Source of the DNA: G963663315 sp963668255
Lineage (GTDB): Bacteria; Pseudomonadota; Gammaproteobacteria; Arenicellales; Poriferihabitantaceae
Assembly: GCA_965116595.1 (NCBI GenBank)
Contig: OZ220708.1
Location: 1,364,001 to 1,428,000 of the forward strand
Direction of reading: 5' to 3'
Length of the DNA: 64,000 nucleotides
This document shows, one piece after another, positions 53,801-62,124 of this stretch; the stretch's first letter is position 1; every line of letters begins with the position of its first letter. The position numbers and the translations under genes are program-made. The notes beneath the pieces were generated by a model that saw nothing but the letters and a program-made list of their open reading frames with translations, was not told the DNA's origin and made no database searches.

Positions 53801-54053
53801 CATGAAATCCACGCATGGTCTTGAAACGGGGGTAGATATCCTTGAATGTACGCGCCAGAACATGATGAATGCCCGGCCTGCCGTTGGCCGTCGGCGGACC
53901 TTCATTGAAGCTGAAATGCGGCTTGCCTTCGCTTTGTTGCAGAGTCTGTTCGAAGATGGCATTCCTTTCCCAGAATTCAAGAACGGATTTTTCCAGTTCC
54001 GGGCCATTATAGCGGCCTTGAACTTCATCAAATACTTTCTTGTTTCGCGTCAT
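50874..54053 (-). CDS. ileS: Isoleucyl-tRNA synthetase, eukaryotic-like type (IleRS2)
   Basis: 1059 residues. It charges tRNA-Ile. The eukaryote-type signatures GWDTHGLPVEHEIEKQLG and FNEGPPTANG are clear, and KKMSKSQGN is the normal KMSKS loop. The first class I signature is GIHH (residues 61-64, bases 53862-53873) in place of HIGH. The editing domain and the long anticodon-binding end of type 2 enzymes are present. Type 2 enzymes are insensitive to mupirocin. It is not next to lspA/ribF, the usual site of ileS1 in gammaproteobacteria, and no other ileS is in the window. Confidence 0.95.
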   Translation of the reverse strand: MTRNKKVFDEVQGRYNGPELEKSVLEFWERNAIFEQTLQQSEGKPHFSFNEGPPTANGRPGIHHVLARTFKDIYPRFKTMRGFHAPRKGGWDTHGLPVEHEIEKQLGIFDKKEIESQVGITEFTRRCRESVMTYIGEWEAMTRRMGYWVNLDEAYYTLDNKYIESTWNLIQRIWNRGLIYKGYKVVPYDPRIGATLSSHEVAQGYKEVEDPSITVRFRLKDEDHTSFLVWTTTPWTLPSNLLLAVGTDIDYAWVRHNDEVLILACARVEHYFAEHDQPCEVIKTVKGSELIGLRYHRLFNWLDIESGDCFRVVSADFVNTEDGTGIVHAAPAYGVDDLALGQREGLPVVHGVGLDGCFKQQAAPVAGLFFKQADPVIVKLLDSQGNLFLNETTLHNYPFGWRTGDPLIYYAKEAWYIRTTEIKDRMVALNKTINWVPPTIRDGRFGNWLENNIDWALSRERFWGTPLPVWTDGQEDFICIGSLEELEALTGHSMQDIDLHRPRIDDVTFIKEGREYRRVPEVIDCWFDSGAMTYAQWHYPFENQEFFAKQFPADYICEAIDQTRGWFYTLHAIAALVDDSVAYKNCVCLSHIVDEHGKKMSKSQGNIVNPYEVFDDVGVDALRWLFLARTAPDAQKRISVEIVREVAATFVNTIWNTWSFFILYARLDKLDTRRQVALSDRPQIDRWVLALAHQTLKTVTESLDKYDAFGAGQAVESLVDQVSNWYVRRNRRRFWKSDDGDDKQAAYLTLYECLDLIARMIAPFMPFLSEALYHNLGKYDSDHRQSVHLTSWPKYDVECLDDDLVNEMDVVQTIVGLGRSAREESRVRVRQPLAQMLISSTDESVRSALNRHEQQILEELNIKAIDFINSDEDLISYTIKPNFPRLGKRYGRLMPAIKAALTEADGNRVARQIQDGTVFELEIEGRRILFEREDIQILTSSAQGFAACSGQGYLVALNTSLDSALLTEGIARELVRTVQDTRKLAGLEISDRITLCITGTPRVCAALGEHREYILTETLAVELVDSLEGGFTVERSLDEDNWVISLRSGNNLNGSDLQG

Positions 54054-54138
54054 TTCCTTAAGATCCGGGAATGGAAATTTTGAATGTGGTCAGGCTGACG
54101 CATTATGCACACATGTGAGATTATCCACAATATCATGA

Positions 54139-54756
54139 TTATTTCCCATAACCCCGGACAATACCGGAGGCAACCAGAGCCATCACCACTCCGCTTGCCA
54201 GACCTGCGCTATGGGCAGTGTTGGCGACAGCCAGTCCGAAAAATCTTTCAAGCAGTCCGGACCAGCACAGTAAGAACCAGCCCAGCATCAGCTTGATGAT
54301 CACCGGATTGAGACGAATCCGGAATCGCGGATTGGTCAATGATTGAATCCATGTATAACCGAACAATCCATAGATGACTCCCGACATACCACCAAACAGC
54401 GGTCCCGACACCAGATATTGAGCCAGATTCGAGACCGTGCTGATACCGCATATCAGTGCGGCCAGTAACCAGGGTCCCTGTTGCCATTCGATTATCCGGC
54501 CCAGTTCCCAGGTCCATAACATGTTGAACACGATGTGAAAAATGCTGAAATGAAGGAACATCGGTGTTACCAGGCGCCACAACTGACCCTGCTGAATTTC
54601 AGGAAGAGTGGGTCGGATATATTCCGAGATCAGTAAAGGACCAACAATGATGTAATCCAGGCCGAAGGTCATCAGGGCGTAGACAATCACTGAACTACCG
54701 ACCATTGAGAGGGTAAATGGCGTCGTGGAGGAGAACATCGGGGAATTAATGCCCAT
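54139..54756 (-). CDS. Rhomboid family intramembrane serine protease
   Basis: 205 residues, about six helices. The oxyanion region HFSIFHIVFNM, catalytic Ser125 in GGMSGVIYGLFGY and His182 in NTAHSAGLASG make it a probably active GlpG-like protease. It has no N-terminal cytoplasmic domain of note. Overlaps the upstream small membrane-protein gene by 11 nt. Confidence 0.9.
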   Translation of the reverse strand: MGINSPMFSSTTPFTLSMVGSSVIVYALMTFGLDYIIVGPLLISEYIRPTLPEIQQGQLWRLVTPMFLHFSIFHIVFNMLWTWELGRIIEWQQGPWLLAALICGISTVSNLAQYLVSGPLFGGMSGVIYGLFGYTWIQSLTNPRFRIRLNPVIIKLMLGWFLLCWSGLLERFFGLAVANTAHSAGLASGVVMALVASGIVRGYGK

Positions 54757-55105
54757 CCATTTCTATACGGTCGCTTTCTCCCAGCGTAACCTGTTTGTCG
54801 TCGAGGGTGATGAATTGTCTTCCCTTGATGGTTTTTTGCCGTGCCTGATAAACCGTACTTGTGCCGTCATCGGATATAACACGTATGTTGATGATTTTAT
54901 TGTCGGCCTGATATTTAACAACAAATATTCCGGCCGCGATTAATAGCAGAATGCCCAATAGGGCGTAAGTCACGACACGTACAGACAATGCCCCCTGTTC
55001 ATCTGGCGGTTCCGCTGTACGGGAAGCGGTCGGCGCCGCCTTGGTCCGAAACACGATTGCAACGATGATGATCACCGCCAGGGTAATCAGGATTTTAGTC
55101 AACAT
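54746..55105 (-). CDS. Small two-helix membrane protein, unknown function
   Basis: 119 residues with two membrane helices (about 4-19 and 45-63) and a C-terminal beta-rich tail (INIRVISDDGTSTVYQARQ, RQFITLDDKQVTLGESDRIEMD). I do not recognise a named family. Overlap with the rhomboid gene suggests one operon. Confidence 0.7.
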   Translation of the reverse strand: MLTKILITLAVIIIVAIVFRTKAAPTASRTAEPPDEQGALSVRVVTYALLGILLLIAAGIFVVKYQADNKIINIRVISDDGTSTVYQARQKTIKGRQFITLDDKQVTLGESDRIEMDGH

Positions 55106-55153
55106 GCTAGCGTTGCGGAACGAACCCCGGGGCCGGATAATGAAATGCCGGGC

Positions 55154-56527
55154 TTATTTGTTTGAGCCGCCCCAAAGCCAGGACCAACTGACTTTCTTTT
55201 CGGTATGTCCCCGTTTTTCGATGGGGATGTAGGGGCGTTTCAGGTTGCCATGATAAAGCTGGCGGGGGCGGCCGATTTTCTGTTCATCGTCCACCAGCAT
55301 TTCCTTCCAGTGTGAAATCCAGCCCACTGTCCGGCCTATTGCGAACATGACGGTGAACATCGAAGTCGGGAATCCCATCGCCTTCATGATGATGCCCGAG
55401 TAAAAATCCACATTGGGGTAAAGTTTCTTTTCGATAAAGTAATCATCCTTGAGCGCTATTTCTTCGAGTTTCATTGCCAGTTCCAGTTGTGGATCACGGA
55501 CACCGAACTCTTGAAGAACCTCATGACAGGTCTGACGCATGACCTTTGCTCGGGGATCGTGGTTTTTATAGACACGATGACCAAAACCCATCAAACGGAA
55601 ACTGTCGTTTTTGTCCTGGGCCTTTTTGATGTATTTGTCGATTTGATCGACACTGCCGATATCATTGAGCATTTTCAAAACGGCTTCGTTGGCGCCGCCA
55701 TGAGCGGGCCCCCATAATGATGCGATTCCGGAGGCGATACAGGCGTAGGGATTGGCGCCCGAAGATCCCGCCAGACGCACTGTTGAAGTCGAAGCATTCT
55801 GTTCGTGGTCCGCATGCAGGATCAGTATCTTGTCAATCGCCCTGGCCAGAACCGGATTGATCTTGTAATCCTCTGCAGGATTGGAAAACATCATTTGCAA
55901 CAGGTTTTCAGAATAACTGAGGTTATTGCGCGGCATCGGGAATGGCATTCCCAGAGAGTACTTGTAGGCATAGGCGCCGATAGTCGGCATTTTCGCGATC
56001 AGGCGATGAGCCGCCATTCTGCGTTGTTCAAGATCGGTAATATCCGTAGTGCCGTGATAAAAAGCGGACAGGGCGCCAACCACCCCGACCATGATTGCCA
56101 TCGGATGAGCGCTACGCATGAAGCCGGAATAAAATTTCGCCAATTGCTGGTGGATCAGGGTGTGATGCCTGATGTCGGCATCGAATTCACTTTTTTGTTC
56201 CGGGGTCGGCAATTCGCCATACAGCAGGAGGTAACAGGTCTCCATGAAATCACTCTTTTTCACCAGTTCATCAATGCTGTAGCCACGATGCAGCAAGACG
56301 CCCTTGTCACCGTTGATGTAAGTGATTTCCGATTTACATGCTGCGGTAGAGGTAAACCCCGGATCATAAGTGAGGATGCCGGTATCACCGTACAGCGTCT
56401 TGATATCAACCAGCCGGTTGCCGGTTGCCCCTGTCCGCGCCGGCAATCGCCATGATTGTCCTGTTTTGTTATCAGTCAGGGTGAACGAGTCCACTTCCTT
56501 TTCTGTCGGCTGTTCTGCTTTTTTCAT
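55154..56527 (-). CDS. gltA: Citrate synthase
   Basis: First enzyme of the TCA cycle. The start at 56527 (MKKAEQPTEK) has GGAAG just upstream; a TTG at 56539 overlaps it. 457 residues of the type II hexameric form: catalytic His residues in HGGANEAVL and GFGHRVYKN and Asp in NVDFYSGI. The C terminus has about 15 extra residues (KKVSWSWLWGGSNK) beyond the usual PIEKR end. Confidence 0.95.
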   Translation of the reverse strand: MKKAEQPTEKEVDSFTLTDNKTGQSWRLPARTGATGNRLVDIKTLYGDTGILTYDPGFTSTAACKSEITYINGDKGVLLHRGYSIDELVKKSDFMETCYLLLYGELPTPEQKSEFDADIRHHTLIHQQLAKFYSGFMRSAHPMAIMVGVVGALSAFYHGTTDITDLEQRRMAAHRLIAKMPTIGAYAYKYSLGMPFPMPRNNLSYSENLLQMMFSNPAEDYKINPVLARAIDKILILHADHEQNASTSTVRLAGSSGANPYACIASGIASLWGPAHGGANEAVLKMLNDIGSVDQIDKYIKKAQDKNDSFRLMGFGHRVYKNHDPRAKVMRQTCHEVLQEFGVRDPQLELAMKLEEIALKDDYFIEKKLYPNVDFYSGIIMKAMGFPTSMFTVMFAIGRTVGWISHWKEMLVDDEQKIGRPRQLYHGNLKRPYIPIEKRGHTEKKVSWSWLWGGSNK

Positions 56528-56593
56528 TGATCTTCCCAATAATTAATTTATCACTTCGATGTCATCATAGTAAGATAATCTAATTTTGGAGTA

Positions 56594-57472
56594 ATGACAA
56601 ATCTGTTTTCCCGAACCCCGATGAAAATCAAAGAAATAAAACTGGACGGACTGACCGGACAAATCGCAGCCCTTGAGATCGGTACGGCTTCCGGGTTACC
56701 GATTGTAGCGATTCATGGATGGCTGGATAATGCCGCAAGTTTCGAGCCGTTGGCCGGATACTTGAACCAGTATCGGTGGATTTGCCTCGACTTGCCCGGA
56801 CATGGTCGGTCAGACTATCGACCGAACGGCTGCATCTACCATTTTACCGACTATGTCGCGGATCTGTTCTCGGTAGTGGAATCTCTGGGGCTGGAAAGGT
56901 TTATCCTGGTCGGGCACTCCCTGGGGGCAGGTATCGCCTCGATGTTTGCAGCCGTGTTTCCCGGCAGGGTGGATCGGCTGGTGTTGATTGACGGAATTGG
57001 TCCGCTGTCCGGTGAGGATGATGACAGCCTGTGTCAACTCAGGAAATCCATGGCCTACCTGGAAACCGGGAATGACAATGCTGCAAGAGCCTATGGATCA
57101 TGGGATGGCCTGGTGTCAAAGCGATTGCAGGCGGGAAAAATAAACAGAAACAGCGCAGAGACGCTGCTGCGCCGGGGAACAGTGAGGGAAGGTGAAACGG
57201 TCACCGTTTTAAGCGATGGCCGATTGAAACAGCAATCCCCGATTTATATGAGTCAGGACAAGGTTATTTCAATTCTGAAAGGAATCCGCGCCCCGACCCG
57301 ATTGATCCTTGCCGATCAGGGGCTGCTGGCCTCACACGAGTCGACCGGTGCGCGCATTGACGCATTTCAAAATCTGCAGGTGGTCAGGATCAGGGGAGGC
57401 CATCACCTGCATATGGATTGCCCCGAAGAAGTGGCAAGGGAAATCGAATCGTTTCTGACCCAGGGTCAATAA
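56594..57472 (+). CDS. Alpha/beta hydrolase
   Basis: 292 residues: oxyanion HGWLDNAASF (His41), nucleophile elbow GHSLGAG with Ser109, and the C-terminal GGHHLHMD with the catalytic His. Closest in style to MEST/serine-hydrolase-like proteins; substrate unknown. Divergent from gltA and convergent with PBP4. Confidence 0.88.
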   Translation: MTNLFSRTPMKIKEIKLDGLTGQIAALEIGTASGLPIVAIHGWLDNAASFEPLAGYLNQYRWICLDLPGHGRSDYRPNGCIYHFTDYVADLFSVVESLGLERFILVGHSLGAGIASMFAAVFPGRVDRLVLIDGIGPLSGEDDDSLCQLRKSMAYLETGNDNAARAYGSWDGLVSKRLQAGKINRNSAETLLRRGTVREGETVTVLSDGRLKQQSPIYMSQDKVISILKGIRAPTRLILADQGLLASHESTGARIDAFQNLQVVRIRGGHHLHMDCPEEVAREIESFLTQGQ

Positions 57473-57484
57473 TCCGGCTCCGAC

Positions 57485-58921
57485 CTATAAATCATAGACC
57501 CATTCCAGCAGGGCATCCTGAATCCGGGTACCACTCCCGTAACGGACTTTGCCGGACTGGATTATCATCGCCACCGTGTACGGACGATTGCGCCTGGAAT
57601 TGACATAACCTGCCATGCTGCTTACACCACGCAGCCATCCTGTCTTGATCCGGGATCTTCCCACCGCTTCCATTTTGCCGGGACGTTTGCGCATGGTGCC
57701 GTCCAGTGACGAGAGCGAAAAGGAAGACAGGAATTCTGCATGATAATTACTGTTCCAGCCATGCTGCAAAATCTGCGAAAGGTTTTCAGTGGTGATCCGA
57801 CTGTCTCTGGACAACCCGGAACCGTTGTCGACAACCAGCTTCGGCATTGACATCGCGTTGGCCGACAACCACTCTTTGATCCGTTGTCTCGACCCTGCAA
57901 TGGTGCCGGGTCTGACCTGGTCTTGTGCATCAATACTCAAAAACAATTGCCGGGACATGACATTGTTGCTGTATTTATTGATGCCGGTAATGATGTCCGC
58001 CAGAGGTTGTGATGGGTATTCGAGTATTTCTGTGGCCCTGGCCGGAGTCTTTGACACCCGGTAGCCGCCCAGGATTTGCCCGCTGCTGTCTGTCCATAAA
58101 TACTTGAACAGCCTGAATGCATACTCGTGGTTGGAGAGTATGGATCTTGGATTGGAATGTTCCCCGCACGCAATTGGATAGCTGCCCACAAATCTGACGA
58201 TGACCCTGTCGTTCCTGCGCTTCATTCCGTCGATTCGCCAACCGTATTCCGGATTGGCGCATTTACCTCGTTTTGCCTTGATGTCGTTATCGATGAGAAG
58301 ACCGGCCAGGGGAGGGTCTGCAAATACTCTGACCTGGTCCCCGATTGGATAGAATATGAAATTGGTCGCAGAAAAATTCACCACAACCGCATCCGGTCCC
58401 ACATTGTAAAGGCGGTCTGGTTTGTTATCGAATGCGCTGCGGTCGTGTTGTGCAACATCGAAGTAACTGTCGTCGATGATCAGGTCACCACTGATGGTAT
58501 GAATACCTCTTTGGCGGATCGACTGCACCTGATGCCAGAATCGTTCTATGGTCAAAAACGGGTCTCCACCGCCCTGCATCACCAGGTTACCTTTCAGTAC
58601 CCCGTTTTCGATGGCGCCGTCAGCCAGGTAACGGGTTTGCCACTGATAACTCGGGCCCAGGATTTCCAGCGCAGACAATGTGGTCAGTATTTTTATCACT
58701 GAAGCCGGGCTTCTCGGTTTGCGGCTGTTCAGGCTCAGAATCTTCTTACCGGTATCGGCATCGCGTACTTCCAGGCTGACCGCACTTAACGGAATGCCAT
58801 TTTTATTGAGCAGGCGGGCAATACTGTCCGGTATTGGTCCGGCACTGACGGGAGGGTGAAAAATACAAAAAGCCACACCGACAAGCATGACATGACATAA
58901 ATATCGCAGGCGGAACTTCAT
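57485..58921 (-). CDS. dacB: D-alanyl-D-alanine carboxypeptidase/endopeptidase (PBP4)
   Basis: 478 residues, peptidase S13. Signal peptide to about SAGP; active-site SxxK is Ser74-Val-Ile-Lys77, SxN is SNN in NKYSNNVMSRQL, KTG lies in IKTGWLRGVSSMAGY. It trims peptidoglycan cross-links in the periplasm. Confidence 0.94.
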   Translation of the reverse strand: MKFRLRYLCHVMLVGVAFCIFHPPVSAGPIPDSIARLLNKNGIPLSAVSLEVRDADTGKKILSLNSRKPRSPASVIKILTTLSALEILGPSYQWQTRYLADGAIENGVLKGNLVMQGGGDPFLTIERFWHQVQSIRQRGIHTISGDLIIDDSYFDVAQHDRSAFDNKPDRLYNVGPDAVVVNFSATNFIFYPIGDQVRVFADPPLAGLLIDNDIKAKRGKCANPEYGWRIDGMKRRNDRVIVRFVGSYPIACGEHSNPRSILSNHEYAFRLFKYLWTDSSGQILGGYRVSKTPARATEILEYPSQPLADIITGINKYSNNVMSRQLFLSIDAQDQVRPGTIAGSRQRIKEWLSANAMSMPKLVVDNGSGLSRDSRITTENLSQILQHGWNSNYHAEFLSSFSLSSLDGTMRKRPGKMEAVGRSRIKTGWLRGVSSMAGYVNSRRNRPYTVAMIIQSGKVRYGSGTRIQDALLEWVYDL

Positions 58922-59022
58922 CAGAAAGATTACAGGAAATGGTACAATAGGACTTACAATCCGCGCTATTATATCATCCGTTATTATATTAACTCCGCAG
59001 TAAAATTTGAGCAGAGCAGGAC

Positions 59023-59364
59023 GTGAGCCAGAAAAAAACCATCTATAGAATTCAGTTTCATAATCAGGAGAAGTTGTACGAACTTTATGCGAAGGAAATT
59101 GGCCAGAGCCATATGTACGCGTTCGTCGAGGTGGCGGGTATTATTTTTGGAGAGAAATCCAAACTTGTGGTTGACCCCTCCGAAGAGCGGCTCAAGCAGG
59201 AATTCGGTTCAGTCAAGCGAACTTACATCCCCTTGCACTCGGTAGTGAGAATTGATGAGGTTGACAAGGAAGGAATAAACCGGATTATCGATACCGTCAA
59301 GGACAGGGATGGCGGAAATGTCGCCTCCTTCCCGCTTCCGCCGCTGAAACCCAGGGGAACCTGA
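59023..59364 (+). CDS. DUF1820 family protein
   Basis: 113 residues from a GTG start with AGGA upstream. Recognised by YRIQFHNQEKLYELYAKEI, FVEVAGIIFG and IPLHSVVRIDEVDKEG. A conserved proteobacterial protein without known function; soluble. Confidence 0.88.
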   Translation: MSQKKTIYRIQFHNQEKLYELYAKEIGQSHMYAFVEVAGIIFGEKSKLVVDPSEERLKQEFGSVKRTYIPLHSVVRIDEVDKEGINRIIDTVKDRDGGNVASFPLPPLKPRGT

Positions 59365-59386
59365 AGGCCGCCCGTTTAATCAATAA

Positions 59387-60019
59387 TCAAACAGTACAAC
59401 TAACCCCTGTGCCTCTGATCCCGCAATAACCGTTCGGGTTTTTAGCCAGATACTGCTGATGGTAATCTTCGGCGTAAAAGAACTCGGGCGCATCACAAAT
59501 TTCGGTGGTAATGGCGCCGTAGCCTGCAGACCGGAGCTTTGCCTGATAGTCGGTTTCGCTTAGCCGTGCCTGAGACAGTTGGTCATCGTTGCAGGCATGG
59601 ATCACAGAACGGTATTGTGTTCCAAGGTCATTTCCCTGGCGCATGCCCTGGGTCGGGTCATGGGATTCCCAGAATACCCTGAGCAGCGCGGCATAACTGA
59701 TTTTCCCGGGGTCGAATATCACCAGCACCACTTCGGCATGCCCGGTCATTCCCGAGCAGACATCCCTGTAGGTGGCGTTGCGGGTTTGCCCTCCGGCATA
59801 CCCTGCCGCAGTGGAAAATACGCCTTCCAGTTGCCAGAATTTCCTTTCAGCGCCCCAGAAACAGCCAAGTCCGAACACCGCTGATTGCAAATGGCTGTCG
59901 AAAGGCCCCTGGATCGGATTGCCGTTGACGAAATGCCGGTTGGTCACCGGCATACACTGCTCACAGTCAGGTATGACCCGATCCGGTTCAGGGGAAGTTG
60001 CCCGCTTGAATGAAAACAC
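59387..60019 (-). CDS. msrA: Peptide methionine sulfoxide reductase MsrA
   Basis: Repairs methionine-S-sulfoxide. 210 residues; catalytic Cys53 in GCFWG, GYAGGQTRNATYRDVCSG, SHDPTQGMRQGNDLGTQYRS, and C-terminal resolving cysteines. The N-terminal 40 residues match the longer MsrA type. Confidence 0.95.
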   Translation of the reverse strand: MFSFKRATSPEPDRVIPDCEQCMPVTNRHFVNGNPIQGPFDSHLQSAVFGLGCFWGAERKFWQLEGVFSTAAGYAGGQTRNATYRDVCSGMTGHAEVVLVIFDPGKISYAALLRVFWESHDPTQGMRQGNDLGTQYRSVIHACNDDQLSQARLSETDYQAKLRSAGYGAITTEICDAPEFFYAEDYHQQYLAKNPNGYCGIRGTGVSCTV

Positions 60020-60022
60020 CGT

Positions 60023-60517
60023 TCAGAAGGGAAGATTATGTCCGTAGCCGACCATGCACATCAACATCGGAATGGAAAGCATGGTATTGGTGCGTGAAGC
60101 GAGCAGGGCCACATTTTTGGCCTTCGCAATCTCTTCTGCACTGGCGGACACGATTCCCAGTATTTTTTTCTGGTTAGGCCAGATCAGAACCCATACATTA
60201 AACAGCATGATGGTTCCGAGCCACGCCCCTACGCCGATTACAGGGCTTTGCAGGGCGAATGCTGAAACGATACCCGTTCCCGGCAGGTATTCGAGCGCGA
60301 TAGCGCCGGTCACCCAGGTGGCAACCGCGCCCCAGCGAAACCACAACAACGCCCGCGGCGCAACATATTTTGAAATGGCGGCAGGCCCGGGGCCATCTGA
60401 ATCCGAAGCGGCTTCGGCTACGGCCGGAACCTGGATGAAATTAAAGTAATAGAGCAAACCGACCCAGGTGATACCGGCAAGCACATGTAACCATACAACC
60501 AAGGACCACATGTTCAT
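60023..60517 (-). CDS. PuuD-like membrane protein (urate hydroxylase-type membrane domain)
   Basis: 164 residues with four membrane helices and the opening WLHVLAGITWVGLLYYFNF, typical of the PuuD/DUF989 membrane domain. Conserved His11 could be a haem ligand. No C-terminal cytochrome c domain, so the function may not be urate oxidation. GAGAGG precedes the start; 3 bp before msrA. Confidence 0.78.
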   Translation of the reverse strand: MNMWSLVVWLHVLAGITWVGLLYYFNFIQVPAVAEAASDSDGPGPAAISKYVAPRALLWFRWGAVATWVTGAIALEYLPGTGIVSAFALQSPVIGVGAWLGTIMLFNVWVLIWPNQKKILGIVSASAEEIAKAKNVALLASRTNTMLSIPMLMCMVGYGHNLPF

Positions 60518-60956
60518 AATAATTAACCTCTCAATTTAAATTTATTTTAAATTTATTTCTGTATTATTGAATTTAAATAATGCGGCAACCTGTTTCCGTA
60601 ATTCCTGCAAAACAGATTTCTACAAAATAAGGGCGATCACAATTGCAAGAACAACTCCGGCGATGATCGTGCCGGGGATACTTTTTAACGGGTTCATGAT
60701 TTTGGGCTCCACGAATTGAAATGACGTAAGGTCAGCAGACATGTCGAATGAAATTAACCTGACTGTCGAGGATAATAGCGTATCAGCGATAATGCAAGTT
60801 ATTGTCCCGGTCCACTCATGGATTCCCGCTTGCACGGGAATGACGGGAACGGGGCCGGGGCCGTTAACTCGTCCTGTACTGTCACTTTTTTCCTTATTAC
60901 GATATACTGGTTTTGTTTTTAAATGAAATTAATATGATACCTGGGAGGGTAATTTG
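60518..60956. other. Intergenic region with AT-rich repeats and a palindrome
   Basis: No convincing gene of normal size. At 60535-60590 there is an AT-rich stretch with direct repeats of AAATTTATTT. A 25-codon open frame (minus strand 60697 to 60620, MNPLKSIPGTIIAGVVLAI then a hydrophobic end) has a GTGGAG upstream and could be a small membrane peptide. At 60822-60841 a palindrome (ATTCCCG-N6-CGGGAAT) belongs to a type of dispersed intergenic repeat seen in many proteobacteria. The strong GGGAGG before dctP is at 60943-60948. Confidence 0.5.
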
Positions 60957-61997
60957 ATGAAATTCTTCAGTTTTATAAGAGTACTGATTGTGAGTGTTAT
61001 TTTCATGCAGTTCGCAAATATGGCGAATGCTGAAACGGTACTCAATCTGGGTACTGTTGGCCGTTTGGGTATGCCAATAGGTGATGCGATAGACCAGGCA
61101 TTGATTCCAACAGCGACTGACGTATCCGGTGGGAAAATGACGATAAAACCTCATTATCGGAAATCGTTGTGTGGTGAGCAAAAATGCGGTGAACAAGCGA
61201 ATCAGGGATTGTTGCAACTGTGGACCAGTTCCACTGCCAATTTCGGTAACTTCGGTACCGCGCTGGCGATTTTCGATTTACCCTATATTTTCAAAAGTAT
61301 TGAAGCGGCAGACCAAATCTCCAAAGACTGGCTTTCGGATTCCCAATGTGAGGAAGCTGCCCAGACTTCAGGACATAGATGTTTCGTGGTGTACTCAAGT
61401 GGTGGATTCCGGGAAATGGGCAACACCGTAAGACCCGTGCATGTCCCTGATGATATCAAGGGATTGAAATGGCGGGTCACCAAAAGCCCCATTGAATATA
61501 CTTTAATCAAGAACTGGGGCGCTGTGCCCGTGCCTTATGACTGGACCCAGTTATATTCAGGTCTGCAAACCGGCATTGTGGAAGGACAGTACGTCGCCAT
61601 ACCGTGGCAGCATGTAGCCAATTTACATGAAGTTGCGAAATACTACACCAAAATCGGCGGTTCCTGGTCAGGCAACCAGATTGCAATGGATGTTGCACAG
61701 TACGAAGCCATGAGCGCTGAAGAACAACAATGGATCCAGGTGGCCAGTGCGGCATTCGGTGATTTAGTGCGTGAGCTCGATCAAAAGTGGGTGGACGATG
61801 GCATCGCTGCGATCAAACAGGAGATCACGGAATGGTATGTTCCGAATGACGCCGAGATGGCATTGTGGCGAGAAGGCGCGGTGGGCGCATGGAAAAATGC
61901 AAAAGGCACATACGACCCGGTGCTGGCGGAACGTGCGCTTGCCGAACAGGGACTGGACGATTTTATTGCGACCTTGAAGGCGGCTGGCGCCCTGTAA
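60957..61997 (+). CDS. dctP: TRAP transporter substrate-binding protein (DctP family)
   Basis: 346 residues from ATG 60957 (a TTG precedes it), with GGGAGG 8 nt upstream. Signal peptide to about ANA. GLKWRVTKSPIEYTLIKNWGAVPVPYDWTQLYSGLQTGIVEGQ is split here by the solute-contacting Arg and Gln positions of DctP proteins. No dctQ or dctM genes adjoin it, so it is an orphan binding protein or its membrane partners are elsewhere. Ligand not predictable. Confidence 0.88.
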   Translation: MKFFSFIRVLIVSVIFMQFANMANAETVLNLGTVGRLGMPIGDAIDQALIPTATDVSGGKMTIKPHYRKSLCGEQKCGEQANQGLLQLWTSSTANFGNFGTALAIFDLPYIFKSIEAADQISKDWLSDSQCEEAAQTSGHRCFVVYSSGGFREMGNTVRPVHVPDDIKGLKWRVTKSPIEYTLIKNWGAVPVPYDWTQLYSGLQTGIVEGQYVAIPWQHVANLHEVAKYYTKIGGSWSGNQIAMDVAQYEAMSAEEQQWIQVASAAFGDLVRELDQKWVDDGIAAIKQEITEWYVPNDAEMALWREGAVGAWKNAKGTYDPVLAERALAEQGLDDFIATLKAAGAL

Positions 61998-62124
61998 TCG
62001 AACCCGGTTCGATATCGCAGTAAACATTTACCTGGTAGCCGCATTCTGGCCAGACAGGCCAGAATACGGCTGTCTGTTGTTTTAAAATGTGTATTTTCAG
62101 AAAGATTGCAAACCAGGTACGGCG

